From: Prunella strophiata
Lineage: Eukaryota; Chordata; Aves; Passeriformes; Prunellidae
Assembly: GCA_036583965.1 (NCBI GenBank)
Contig: JAZBQD010000019.1
Location: 23,377,085-23,441,084 of the forward strand
DNA length: 64,000 nt
Reading direction: 5' to 3'
Shown: piece by piece, positions 24,201 through 38,800 of the stretch
Layout of the letters: each line of letters starts with the position of its first letter
How positions within the stretch are numbered: position 1 is the first letter of the stretch
Made by a program: the position numbers and the translations under genes
The notes under the pieces: model-generated
What the model was told of the DNA's origin: nothing
Seen by the model: the letters and a program-made list of their open reading frames with translations, nothing else
Database searches by the model: none

Positions 24201-25055
24201 GAGACATTGCCAGGGTTACCACAGCTCCATGATTATAACACATATTCCTTTTGCAAGATTTCTGTTATTCTCAGCCAATGGAATGAGGCTGACAAAGCAC
24301 ATTACAACCACACTGTGACACTGTGTGGTCTGAAGAAGCTGTGAGTGGTGCAGAAACTCACATTTGGCATAGAGACAGTCCATCATTGACTGCACTAGGT
24401 CCAGTTTGGCCTTGATGGAGAAGTTGATGAAGTTAGTGTCAACCAGGATGTGGTAAGGGGGACCCAGCTGTGTATTATACTGGAAGAACAAGCAAGAGGG
24501 ATGCTGGGGGCTGCCAGGAAGACAAAGAATTCAAATCAGTTAATTGCATTTAACATCACGTCCAATCCTACAACTTGCACAAAATGAAAGAAGGGAAAGA
24601 CCAAATCAGGCCTCCTGTTGCCTCCTAAGCACAATCCTTTCAGTTTGGAGCACCACTTCTTTTTCTGACAGTATTGCTCAGAAGCACCCTCAGTTCCACA
24701 GTTCCAGCCTGCAGCGTGGCCGGCCCTCCCTCCTTCCTCCTCTCCCTCCCCGGTGCCTCGGCAGCACTTACACCTCCCGCTCTTTGATGGCACTCGGGTC
24801 CTCCTTCTTCTTCACGGGGGCTTTTGCGCGATCCTTCTCTTTACTGCAAAGAAACACAGGCACTGTTGGGATACAGCGATAAGGAAGAGCTACCGGCGGC
24901 GGACAGACTGGGCCGGGGCCTCCTCCCGCCCCTCCCGAGCGGGACACGAGGACGCCGCAGGGCCGGCCCGGGCCCAGCCGCACTCACAGGCGCTCATCCC
25001 GGAGGCTGATCATGCGCTTCATGACCGCGTACTTCCGCGCCTTCTTCTGCTTCCC
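21295..25055 (-). CDS. FCF1: FCF1 rRNA-processing protein (UTP24 endonuclease), start exon missing
   Basis: PIN-domain nuclease of the small-subunit processome, needed in the nucleolus for early pre-18S rRNA cleavages. Minus-strand coding exons in transcript order: 24988-25055, 24772-24843, 24362-24510, 23883-23955, 23462-23549, 22934-23028 and 21295-21343 (TAA at 21297-21295). All introns are GT-AG and phases match. The product runs [20 protein letters not shown], then a Lys-rich segment, then the PIN domain: HILVDTNF (Asp72, a metal ligand), [43 protein letters not shown] and [15 protein letters not shown]. Exons plus one ATG give 597 nt, 198 residues, the usual length. The first coding exon should carry only the ATG; no acceptable ATG|GT is present on either side of the G run, so it is probably lost there. 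Confidence 0.96.
21860..22480 (+). mobile_element. Possible solo LTR of an avian endogenous retrovirus
   Basis: AT-rich stretch in the last FCF1 intron with features I associate with passerine LTRs: a block around ataattaagtcactgttata, a region near taaaccctactgaatcactt, and a 3' part with ttaaaagctgcttttgctag followed by a purine/TG-rich tail. I could not define TG...CA termini or target-site duplications. The call rests on resemblance only and no retroviral gene is present. Confidence 0.35.
22755..22845 (-). mobile_element. CR1 LINE 3'-end remnant
   Basis: The reverse complement of a CR1 terminus is visible (aatcatttagattggaaaag, then acctccaagatcactgagtc). Short fragment in an FCF1 intron just left of exon 22934-23028. 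Confidence 0.55.
24141..24328. repeat. Unique FCF1 intron segment that is copied at 25131-25318
   Basis: 188 bases of the intron between FCF1 exons 23883-23955 and 24362-24510 occur again in direct orientation exactly 990 bases to the right. I count two differences (24238 A versus 25228 G; 24320 A versus 25310 C). This copy is the genuine one because it continues into exon 24362-24510. Confidence 0.95.
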
Positions 25056-25130
25056 CTGCAAGGACACACAGCCGCGATGAGCTCAGGAGAGACCCCATCC
25101 CAGCCGGACCCACAAAAAGAAAGGAGAACC

Positions 25131-26930
<1,800 letters not shown>

Positions 26931-26999
26931 GAGATCTTCAGCCCACTCACTTGAGATTGCTGGAGTGTTTTGGTTTTTTTAAGACTTCATGAGCTAGAA

Positions 27000-29900
27000 T
27001 GTGACAAAACCATTATTACATTAACTTCTTTATGAAGAGCAGTGGGCTGTCATTATCTCTAGATCTTACCTATATTTGTGATCAGAAGTCTTAGCGAATG
27101 AGCATAAAATGAGCATCATTTTAGCTGTAGTTTGTGCAGCCATAATGTTGTAGTCTGCAAAATGTCTTTTCTGCACATGAACGGAAATGTTCTCCAAGTT
27201 CCCCGACTGGTCCGGGGCACTTCTTTCTTGTGCCCTGTGAAGGGAAGGGAGAAAGAAAGTCCTTTCTCATGAAAGCTTCTGGGATTAGTGAGATCTTGTA
27301 GATGTTGGATCTTCCAAATACAACCGGATTTATCTGGTGTGCTGGTCAGAAAAAGCAGCCAATGAGGAGTCACTCAGGATTTTTTTCTCTCAGGAGTGGT
27401 GACCTCTGTAGGACTGTGACTGATGCTCTGACAATGAGAAAGAAAATTAGACTGGAAGAAAAACTGTGTTTATTAGGAAAACCACAGCTGAGCTTTCCAC
27501 CTGAGTGATCATACCTAGCTTAACTGTTGGTTGAGGAAATGCAGTTGGTAGAGCTCACATGATGCTGTTCAAGCAACCCTCAGTGGTTTGGGAAGAGAAA
27601 TAATTGAGGAAGAAGGGGGTGATCTGCTTTCCCCACTGATGTGCAGCATGGCAAGTGGCTGAATTTTGTCCTGGCTCAGGAAGCAGATTTGGTGTCAGGA
27701 TGAGACTGGCCTGAAAGTTGCCATCTGGCTGGCAACTGTGTTTGAGGAGAACAGGAGGAGCTGACAGTGTTGGTGGTGGTTCATTTTAAATGAAAAGTCC
27801 TTAGACTTAAGCGATTGACAGAAGTCTCTTTTTTGTTTGTTTGTTTTCCTGTTGCCACTGTTTTATATAGATTGTATGTAAATGCATATGATAAATTCCA
27901 TCCCTAATAAAAGAATGTCTGTTTTGTGTAGACACTGACCATTGATGCAGCTTTTGTCCTTGACAGGTGATACTGGATCCTACTTAGTGCTTTTTGTGCT
28001 GACTTTTGAGTCTTCTGTGGATGTATTTTAAAGTTAGCATTCGGGTTTGTTGGTTTGTGCCTGCTTTACTTAGTGTAAGAAAATACTGTCTCTTTTGCTA
28101 GAGAATTGTCATCTGTGCGTGGCATGAGACAGACATGCCATTTGTGGTAGGCATTTGTGCACAAGGATTGAGAGAGATTCTGCACAGAGATAAATGGTTC
28201 TCTTATCTTGGTTGGATGAGGTAGTATTAACCAGCAAAAAGGCTTTAAAACAAAATTAAAGGTTTGGTGTTGAGAGAAGAATGGCAATTTATCAGTGCAC
28301 CAAATAAAATCAAGAGGCAGAACAGATTTCCTAGGAGCTCAGTACATCTGTTCTGTATATCATGCCCCTAGCTGGTTTTGTAGCTGTAGCCACACGAATG
28401 TGCCATTACTATGTCACAGTTCCTTTTCTGTGTGTTACACTTGTGCTTCCTTCTGCAGCTCTGCACTGTGTTCCTCTGGCCTCAACAGTGGCAGTAGCAC
28501 AAACTAAATGTATTCCCATTACTGAACTTCCTTTCCTTGCTGACTTGAGGAAGCAATGGCACTAATGCAGTTTGTTTTATGATTCCATGCTGTCTACCCT
28601 GATTATGCCAGTACCTCTCCTTGAGTCAAATGAAGGTGAAGCTTTCAAATCCCCATTTTCCCTGCAGGTGGCAGGAGACCATCACTTGCTCTGTCCTAGG
28701 ATCAAGATTACTAAGACCTGTTGGATAATTCAGCACCTTTTTTTCCAGCCTAGCTATGATGGCATCTTATATTGCTGCTTCTCAGAATTTATTTCCCAGA
28801 TTGTTACCCAGCAGTTCTTAGCACAGATACTGTTTTAATTCACATCTGCATTCTGTTAAATGAGTGGCAGTGTATCTTGGATACCACCTACTTGCAGCTA
28901 GGTTCTTCACCTCAATGTGTTCCAGCTGCAAGAGCACTCTTAAAGCTGCTGGCAGTGAGTAAGCTAAAAGGAAGTTGATTGTATAACAGCCATTTCATCT
29001 CTGGTGACAGCCCGAGTTGGTGTCTTGTTTACCACATCATGTAGGGATAAAAAAATGTCAAGTTGCTGTGCTGATTAATTAACATAACTGAGATAACTGA
29101 TGTGTCCAGCAAGTTCAAAAATTCTGCAAACCAGATCAAGAGATTCAGGTTCTAATAGACTTTAAAAACTGTGAAATTTAAATGATGGATCTTTCTATGC
29201 TTGAAAGAGAGGCTGTGTGACCTGTGGTGTGCCTCACAGAAGGGAGGGAGTTATGGAGTGAAGCAGAAATAGCTTGAGTAGACAAACCCACAGAGACAGC
29301 TTTGTGGGTTTTTTGTGGTGTGAAGAGACTGGTTCTGAAAGATGCTGGAGGGAAATCTTGTAGATTCCTAATATTGATAAGTTTCTGTGAAATTCTTCAG
29401 CTGTGTGGGGAGCAGTCACACACCTTCCACAGACAGACCAAGCTGGAGCAGACTTTCAGCCAGTCATTTGTAGCACATCTTGAACATGTACTGTGAAATA
29501 GCTAAAATACCAAGGAAATTGCTAGGTCTGTGGTCCTTAACTCAGAGAAATTTACGAGTTTAGAAAGCTGATGCTTTACCTAGGAGGAGAATGAGAATTT
29601 ATGCCCTGGGGACTGCAACACTGTTGCAGTGAGGAAAAGTAGAGGAAGGAGGAAAATAGATGAGTGGGTGGGACTTTCCTTGAGATGTGGGTGAGGAAAA
29701 GACAGTGAAAATCTGGCTGTTTCTGCAGCACAACGAAAAAGCTCTGCACAGGTTTACTGGTTGATTTTTCTGTGTGTTAGGAAGGTTAGTAGAAGTGTGT
29801 AAAGGCAGCCAGATCTGTGTGATTATTGGCACAGGGGGAAATAACAGCCATCTGAAGAGGAAGGCAGAGGAGGGGGGACTAAGGAAGAAGTGGCAGCTGA

Positions 29901-31344
29901 GGTGGTGGCATGGCAGGCAGGAGGAGCACATCATATCCCCAGAAGAGGTGACTATCATAACAGACAGCTGCCTTGGTGAGCCTGGCTCTGTTTTCCCCAT
30001 TCTCACTCCTTTAGGTAATCTGTGCTCTGAATGAACAGTACTGATTGTGTAGGCTCTGTGGTGTTTCTTCTGGCATGTGTCCTGGTTTTTGTGGGCTGCG
30101 TCAATCCTTGCTGTTAAATTTTAATTTTTTTATCTCAATCCTGACAGTAAACTGTAACTTAGTGGATAGTGCTGCTGAAGCTGAAATCCCTTATAAGGAT
30201 CTCAATTTCCTGAATACCTAAAACAGCAGTACCAAACCCAAAATCTAGTTTGCTTTGTGGTTCAAGAATTCTGAAAATCTTTCTTTTATTTTGAGGCTTG
30301 ACTACAAATAGATAGCCCTTTAAATCTGGGCAAAATCAGTTTGAGAATAATATATAGCATTTTGTTTGGTATGAAGACTTGAAGGGCTCCCTGATTATAG
30401 AATGGTTTGGCTTGGAAGGGACCTTAAAGATTTGATTCCAACTCTCCTGACATGGGCAGGGATTCCTTCCACTAGACCAGGTTGTTCAAAGGCCCATGCA
30501 ACTTGGTCGTGAACACTTCCAAGGGTGGGGCAGCCACAACTTCTCTGGGCAACCTGTCTGGTTCCTCACTACTCATACTGAAGAATTTCTTCCTTATATC
30601 TAATCTAAACCTACCCTCTTTCAGTTTAAAGTCCTTCCCTTTGTCCTATCACTACATGCCCTTGTAAAAAAATCCCTCTGATCTTCTAGTACAGTGGGCA
30701 GTTCTTCATTCTCTCAGTCCCTGCACTCGTCTTCTGTGACTTGGTTGGTGTGGCTGAAGCAGTGGCTGGTGAAGACTGAGAGGGAAAAGTTGTTGAGTAC
30801 TTGAGCCTTCTCTTTGTCCCAGGTAACCAGGTCTCCTGTTTCCTTCTGGAGAGGGCACATGTTTTCCCCAGTCTTTCTTTATCACCAAGTACCTATAGAA
30901 AGTTTTCATGGCACCCTTGATATCCCAGGCAAGGTTTCATTCTATCAGGGCTTTAGCTTTTCTAACCTGATCCTTGGCTGCTGAGACAGTCTCTTGTATT
31001 CCTCCTAGGCTATCAGTTCTTGTTTCCATCCATAGTACTTCTTTATGAACAGCATGCAGGTTCTTAGCTGCTCCATGAAACCTGTGGAGGCAAGGATGTG
31101 TTTTGTTCCATCTTGAATGTGCTAGTTTCAGGGGGCCGTATAATGAAATGAGATTGTGACAGATAGAGGCTGAGGATATGGTGAAGCTTTGCACCTCATC
31201 AACAATGGTACTTTTATAGCACCTCTCATGGATTTGATGTCTACTGATACTCTTGCATCTTGCACCTCTCATGTGTTTCTGTTTGCTAGATTTATCCACA
31301 ATGTAGACATCTAACATTTCTCTCTCCTTTTTTTACTTTTTCAG
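27000..31344 (+). other. AREL1: AREL1 5' intron region, no coding features seen
   Basis: AT-rich sequence between the CpG island and the candidate 5'UTR exon at 31345. No ORF here resembles a known protein. It contains the CR1 element at about 30395-31110. Confidence 0.5.
30395..31110 (-). mobile_element. CR1 LINE fragment, internally deleted
   Basis: The left end shows the inverted CR1 3' terminus (atagaatggtttggcttgga), followed to about 30690 by typical 3' sequence. From about 30700 to 31110 the minus strand encodes pieces of the ORF2 segment between endonuclease and reverse transcriptase (FYRYLVIKKDWGKHVPSPEG and GNRRPGYLG). The reverse transcriptase region between them is missing. Confidence 0.75.
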
Positions 31345-31606
31345 GAACGCTAGCAAACTGCAGGCTAAAGGAAACAGCACTGCAGGACAACTCTTTTTCC
31401 ACAAAGAGGAAGAAACTGCTGTGCTCGAGTCCTTATTTTGCAGCAGTGGTTCTGTGATGCAAGTTCCAAGAGTTACTCTTTCCGTGATAATCTTCTCTAT
31501 GGCCTCTTCTTGCTGATGTTTGTCCCAGATCTGGGCACAAAGCGGAAGGATGCTGAAGAATGGGTACCCTCTTTTTGGCTTCTAGAACATGGGCACTTGT
31601 GTAAAG
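31345..31606 (+). other. AREL1: Candidate AREL1 5'UTR exon with upstream ORF
   Basis: A strong pyrimidine tract and acceptor (ttttactttttcag|gaacgc, AG at 31343-31344) and a good donor (taaag|gtatgt, GT at 31607-31608) bound 262 bases. It has no long ORF but contains a short one of 19 codons (ATG 31457, TGA 31514-31516). Likely non-coding if used. Confidence 0.4.
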
Positions 31607-32744
31607 GTATGTGATTGCTCTTTGGTTGGAGGGCTGGACTATGTGGCAGGGCCAGCAAAGGGGATTTGCTAGGCTAGAAAGTCATTGTTGGGGGGAAATA
31701 CCTCTTTTAAGCTTTCTGCATGCTGATGTCTGTTATTGCTGCTGTCGAGGTGACTGATGAATAACTCCCCTTTTGTGTTTGCTTAAAAAAAAAAAAGGCA
31801 GCTTGAATGCACAATGTAGCTTCTCACTAACTGAATGGTGACATGGTGAGCTATATTGTATGCATTACTGTATGCCAAATCCTTTGTCTAATTGTCACAC
31901 GTTCCTTGCTGCTGCTCTTGTTCCATCTGTCAGCTATGTCTTATCAGCCCTACAGCATGTTGTTCTGGGTGTGGTATTTTTACTACATGTTTGTTTAGCA
32001 GTCCCCTCAGTGAAAACTTGAGTCTAGATTGGTGTCTCTTAAAAACTTAATGGTGTACAAACAGAATGTTTTAGGTTTTGTGTTGATGAGTGAGAGTTTC
32101 AGCAGTGAGGCTCCACTTTGCAGAAGTGAGAAGGGGACTCTTTTCCAGTTGCATTTGTACGTTCTGTAGTAGACTTGCAGGGCAAGAATAGATTCACTGC
32201 TGCCCTAGAAGGATTTTGTTTGTTCTGAACAAATAGGGATGGTCTTGTTTGCAACTCCTTTATTCCATAGCTTTTTCTTCTAAGGTTGCTGGCTAAGGTT
32301 CAGCTTCTGTTCATTTTGGTGGTGGCTCTGTAATGCATGCTTTCGTATCAGAGTAGAAGATAACTTCATGGCTTGCAAGTAGGTGTGACAGTTTGGATGA
32401 GTGGCTTTGGCCACTGTTGTTAGGAGTTGGTGATCCTGCAAAAAATATCTCCTTCCTGCAGAGCCTTACCCAGAGCCTGCTCTCACTGTTTTCAGAGGGA
32501 TGGTATGTTGTCATTCTTATAGATCCCTGAATCTGAATGGGAATCTGTGATGGAGGAAGAACTGTTAATTGTAGCGTGTTGTGCTGTTCACATATTTCAA
32601 TCTTATGGAATAATGCTTTAGGGATGTCCTTGGAGAGGAAGACAAGTGATTGATACGCATTTTTTCTGAGCAGCCGTAGATTAAATTTAGGCCAGTGTGT
32701 GTGAGGAAGTCACTGGACTGGACTTGGCCTATTTTGTGTTCTAG

Positions 32745-32804
32745 ATGCAGCTGTGATCCTCGGCTGTTTGTCTCACCGAAGGGACCTGATGTTTTACATT
32801 ATTG
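32745..32804 (+). CDS. AREL1: AREL1 first coding exon, with minimal upstream ORF
   Basis: Acceptor tgttctag (AG at 32743-32744), donor ATTG|GTAAGT (GT at 32805-32806). The coding start ATG at 32789 gives MFYII and joins in phase to GGITVSVVAF. The exon opens with ATG CAG CTG TGA (32745-32756), a three-codon upstream ORF 32 bases before the main ATG, whose own context is weak (C at -3). Translational dampening is possible but inferred. Confidence 0.85.
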
Positions 32805-35800
32805 GTAAGTGAAGGAAAGGCTGCCACTGTATATCATGACCTTTCCACAGGCTTTAGGAGGGCTTCTTGAAAGCCTTTGATTTAATTTTAGTTCAGAGTT
32901 TACCTAACAAACATGAAGTTACTGTCACCCCACACTCCACCTAGCAGACTTGCCTCTTGACCATTCTTCTTGATCCAAAAGTCCTTTCATTGGCCTAATT
33001 CCTAAGCCATCCCCTTACTTTTTCTTTCGAGAACTAGTGGAGGGCTGTTGCCTCTGTGATGCTTCTTAATCCAGCCATAATGTGATGTGCAGAAGTTGTC
33101 TGGTTATCTGTTTCCCTTAAAGGAATCTCTGTAGTTCTAATTTGCAACTTGAAGGGAATTCCATGTCTCTGTTGGGATGTCTGCAAGCCTTACCTGAGAC
33201 TCTCTACCACCTTTAACTATTTCCTTTGTTTGCAGTCATTTGCAGAGTTTTAAGAGACTTGATATTTTCTAACCTTACTTGTATCATAACACAAACCATA
33301 AGTGTTCACACAATAGCATCTGCCTTAAATACCTAATTTGCATTTGAGTAGAATACCATTAACAGAAAGGCATCTTTGGCTGATGCAGAGGGGATCTTAG
33401 AGCCTGGCTCAACCACCTTGGCTTCTGCAACCACCCTTTGTTCTCTCCCTGCTGCAGGTGGGATCACAGTATCTGTTGTAGCTTTCTTCTTCACCATTAA
33501 GTTCCTCTTTGAGCTTGCCGCACGTATAGTCAGCTTCCTTCAGCATGAGGACCGGGAGCGCCGAGGGGAGCGAACCATCTATGACTACGTGCGAGGCAAC
33601 TACCTGGATCCCCGGTCCTGCAAAATCTCCTGGGATTGGAAGGACCCCTATGAGGTGGGCCATAGCATGGCCTTCCGAGTGCATGTAAGGCAATATTTTT
33701 GTTTCCATGCAGCTTTGTGGGCAGGAACAGAGGTCTGAGTTAGGGGTGGGCTCTTCAAATGGGTTTTTTTGTGGTTTTTGGGGCTAAGCCAGTAATTTAG
33801 GAGTAAGTAACTGGCAGGCGGTCTGTTTATGCCTTCTGGTCTGTTACTATGTTGCAAAACTCTGTAAGTGTATGTTTGAGGTTTGCGCTTCTTAAAGTCT
33901 AATCTCCCTCTCTTCAGAATCCTCTGAAGAGCCAAAGGAGACCAGGCTTGTCCTGACTGCTGCTTCCTTTACTGGGCAGTGAGTAGGCTGAGCCTTGCCT
34001 TCAACAAATGTGGTTCTATCTTTTGGCCGTGCAGCTGAAGTTGAGGGTGTGGGAATAGGCATTTTACCAACACAAGGGCTGTAAAGCTTCATGGCCACTC
34101 CGCATTAACTGCAAAATGGATTGTTATTCTGTCAGACCTGGAAAAGCCTGCCAAGGACTCTTGTTTCCCTCTAATCGCAAAAGGCCAAGTCTAGGGGAAG
34201 TAAGCTGATTGTACACATAGAGTTTGGAGCTATGTGGAGAAAGGCACATAAGCTCATCAAAACCTTTCAAGTTGCTGACACTATCTTTGTATTCCACCTT
34301 CCCATCCAGGAGGGTATCAAAATAAGAAGAAAGCTTCAGCTAGGTTGCCATACCCATCCCTCCTGGGAAGGTCTAATTCCAGGGTGCAGGCAGTGAAAAA
34401 AGTCAGGGGGGAAAGGGACTGTTCTGTTCCTATTATTTAAATTTATTTCCTTCACCTTGCTGACACTCATGAGGTCCAGCCATGTGCCTTTCCACTTCAT
34501 GCTTGTGTGCCATTTGCTTGGCCCTTTATTCATCAACAGTAGCTTTGCATACACTAGTTTCTCCTGATGTCAGTCAAGATGCAAACTACTTCAGGTCCCA
34601 CAGTCTCCCTTAGTTAGAAACAGGGAATAATAGTAACTTTTTCCTGACTGCAGGCTGATTGCAGATGGTAGGCAGGCTCTGGCCAACAAGCTGCTGGCTC
34701 TTGAAGAGCCATACATATTACAATTCTTTCCTTGTAAGGAACTAGTGGTCGAGGTATGTTACCTTCTGAAATTGTCCAGGAGATCACTTCAGTGATTGAG
34801 CTGCCTGTGATTTTATCTAACATGTTGTTTTCATTATGATGCTTCTTAGCGGTAAAGACTGGGTCAGCTCCTTAAGTCAGCATCTTCATCACACTGTTTT
34901 CTGTTACAAATTGGTAAGAGTTTTTTCAGAGCTTAGCTGTACAAATGAACAAGATCTGCTTGTTTCTCTGAAAGGGTATGGCTTTACTTTTTTCCTTTTG
35001 CTAGTGGGTTCTCATGATTTCTGCTCTAATATTGCACTACAAGTGCAGACAGGAAATGCCTAGAGGCATGTTCTTTTCAGGACATGCATGTGAACCCCAG
35101 CACAAAAGAGAATGGGGCTGTTCAATGCTCACTTGTCCTTGTTCATTTTGGAGAACAGTCTCTGTGACAGAGCTGCCTATTAATTATTTTTCCTTTTCTG
35201 AGCTGAGGTACTTGCCCTTTCCTAAGGCAACTTGTTTTCTCCTCCTCTGTGCGCTGTATGTTTCTGCTGACCTGGACTTCTCTGTTTCCCATGCAGTTAT
35301 TCTATAAAAATGGGCAACCCTTCCCTGCTCACCGGCCTGTGGGGCTGCGAGTTCACATCTGCCATGTGGAGTTAGCAATTGATATTCCTGTAACCCAGGA
35401 AGTTCTTCAAGAGCCCAATTCCAATGTGGTGAAAGTGGCTTTCACTGTGCGCAGGGCTGGGAGATACGAAATCACTGTAAAACTTGGTGGCTTGAATGTG
35501 GCCTACAGCCCTTACTACAAGGTTTTTCAGCCAGGTAAGATCCAAGTGGCCCTGTAAAGATTCAAAGTAGATTTGGAGGTATTGGAGGCCCTTAGGTAAA
35601 TGTGTTTCCAGCTAAAATAGGTAGGTGACAGGGAAGGGGTTACCCTTCACCATTTTCCTCCTGCCACGTGCAGATCCCAGCAAGAGACCCATGAGTAAAA
35701 CATACTTGTGACTACCAGTACATAACAAAACAGAAACTGCTTTACAGAATAAGTCATTAGTGCTACTTAAAATCCCTATCCACTTCTGTCATGTTCTCCA

Positions 35801-38800
35801 TTTTGTAGTAACTTCTTTGTAATCCATCTAGTAGTCAGAGAGTGCCTTTTGTGAAAGCGTTGGGTTATTTGTATCTGAGTTGGAGATGCTGTCATAATTT
35901 GCCTCTTTTTCTGAATACCCTACTCTAATCTTGTAAGCTTCTGGAGCAGTTGATACCTTTGACTACACACTTTGGTAAAAACATTTCCTTTTTATCCATC
36001 TAAAATTTGTTTTCTTCTACTTTTGTTTTTTTGACCCCATGTGGCTTCTTTTATATTTCATGTACATGTCATTGAAAGGACCTCTATTCTTTGCTTTGTG
36101 AATAGATACAAAGCTTGCTAAAATATCCCTTCAGAAAGAAGCAGCTCAGGTTTAACTCATATAAATTTGGTTTGGTAAGCTGCATTTGTGGGTTTTCTTA
36201 GGTGTCAGCTAGCTTATATTTTGTGTGTACAATGGGAGCAAGTTCCTGAGCAGAAAGTTAGAATGGTGGAAAAGCATTCTTTAGAGGACTAGTAACTTAG
36301 TTTGCTTTATTTGTATTAAGTCTCTGATCCAAGGCACACACTGTGCACTACACCGTATACTTCAGTGCTCAGATACTTTGCTTTTTTAATGTAGGTGCAT
36401 AGAATGTGTTTAGATTTGATCCGTTTTCAAGGGTATTGTGCCCCTAGTTGCTTTTCTTTTGCTTTTTGTAGCTTCCAAATTCCAAACCTTGGAATTAGTT
36501 TGACTCTAAATTATTGTTATCTGCTTCAGGAATGGTGGTTCCCTCCAAAACCAAAATTGTCTGCCATTTCTCCACTCTGGTGCTGACCTGTGGGCAGCAG
36601 CACACTCTGCAGATAGCTCCCAGAGATGAGTATGATAATCCCACCAGCAATTCTGTGTCCTTGATAGATGAGCACAATTACAGCCTCTCCATCCATGAGG
36701 TGAGTGCAACCTCACCCCTTGATGCTTGACTTCAGGTGAGCTGGAGAGCTCCTTTTAATGATTTGTTTTCTGTGTAGCTGGGGCCTCAAGAAGAAGAGAG
36801 CTCTGATGTGGTGTTTGAGAAGTCTGTGGTGTCCAATCGGCAGACTTGTGAGGTGTTCTTCCGACTCACCTTGCACTCCAGGGGGTGTTTCCATGCCTGC
36901 ATCTCCTACCAGAACCAGCCCATAAGCAATGGTGATTTTGACATCATTGTTCTAAGTGGTGAGTCAAGACCTAATCAGTATTTATTCTCCAGGTGTCCTC
37001 TTGCAATTTGCACACTCATGTAGCAGAGATATTTGTCGCTTCCCTGCAGGCTGGCCATGCTTACTTGCTAAAGGAAAGCCTATTCATTTAAAAATACTAA
37101 GATAAATGAATTTGCTTCTAACAGGAGAGAGATCTATGGGGGCTGATACTCTCTGATCCATCAGCAGATAAAAACAAGTGGTTTTCCCCTATTTCAAGAG
37201 GTTTACCTCTGAAATTAGGCAATTTTTATTGCTTGCTAGTAGTTGGCATCTGAGCCAGTCATGTATTGTATGTTAAGTTATATGGAGGAAGAACACTGCA
37301 TGTAACCTATGTGGGTTTTGTTGTTTTTTTTTTTTTTACAATGCTATAATTCCTGGTTTCTTCAGGGGTCAGCCAGACTTCAGTGTGGCTGTCAAGTGGC
37401 TATGCCTTCAGGCTGGTGCTCTGAAAGGGAGGCTCTCTATGCCTTTTTTCTTCAACTAGTCACTAACAGACAAACAGCCATCTTTCATCCCACTCCTGGG
37501 TTCTTTTTATCAAAGTTTCACTTGACCAGGTTTTCCTTTGGGTATATAACCTTTTCTTTAACATCAAAGTCACTGATATGGTGGTGGCCTGTGCATTCTT
37601 TTTCATTCTTGTCTCCATTAGGATTTACACAACTCTTTCATATCTATTTCCCTCAGAGAATGAAAAGAACATTGTAGAACGCAATGTGTCCACCTCAGGT
37701 GTCAGTATTTATTTTGAAGCTTACCTTTACGATGCTCCTAGTTACACCAACACTCAGTGGCAGCTTCCACCAGTGCACCTGAGCTCCTCCCAGCGCCGTC
37801 CTTCCACTGCAATTGAGGATGAAGATGAAGATTCTCCTTCTGACAGCCAGACCCCTGAGAAAGTGAAGAAGCCAAAAAAGTGTACTGCTATGTGTCACCT
37901 AAGGTAGATATCAGAAAGTTGCCACACTTGAGTGCATGTTTAAAGTGTGCTGTAACTGAAGAGCTTCCTTGTGCTCTAGATCTTAGCTTCAGATTCAGGT
38001 GTCTGAGATGTGGTTAAAAATGGTTTGCTTATGGCAAACATGGAGCTTGTGACTGAGAATAATGTTAAAATGAGCCTTGGAAGTTTTAGGATTGTGTTTT
38101 TAGATTTTAGGATCTCTCTAGTCTGATCCAAATCCTACTGGAAATTTTCTTGCTGATTGTTCAATAGATATTCTGTTTGCCTTTCCTTTGCTTTCTTTGG
38201 GTCAGGCCTGCAAATCCTATTCTCAGTTTCTGATACCTGTAAATTTCAACTTAAGAGAATCTTACCTTCTCAGATTTTATGTCTTTGTCCTGTTTCTGGA
38301 ATGCATTGCTGAAAAGAAAAAGGGAAAAAATGGTCAGAGAACAAAGAGTAAAATTTATAAGTAGAAGAAGCAGGAGAAACTGAGAGTTCTCTTATAATAA
38401 GAATATGTTAACAGTAACTATTTTCCATTATTATTGCCTTAAAGCATTCAGAAACTAGAAAGAAAATTCCTCTAAATCTAATAATGAATTTAAATTCATT
38501 TTGTTCATCTATCTCTTCAAATGCATTCTGAAAAATGCAGTGATAAATACCAAAGTGAAAGACTAATCCAGGAATTGCTTTCTTGCCAAAGGGACAAAGA
38601 GGGCTGTGAAAGAGTTACAGGATGGAGTGAGCTGCTAGAGATTTCTAAATCTGTGCTGCACATGGCTCTAAGAATTGATTTTGAGTTCTGTGTCCTTGTG
38701 AGCTCAGCATCCTTTCACCCTTGGTGTATTGTTTTGGACTTCCATACTCTTTTCTATTGCATTACCTGGTAAAGTAGATCACCAGAAGTGGGTACTGTTA

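Noticed and set aside
25061..25091. ATG (minus, about 25089-25091) as FCF1 start without an upstream exon
   Set aside because: It is out of frame with GKQKK, and a proper acceptor (cttgcag) lies between it and the exon.
27011..27015. Minus-strand ATG followed by GTTTTG as the missing FCF1 exon 1
   Set aside because: Poor donor, AT-rich context outside the CpG island, and no supporting conservation.
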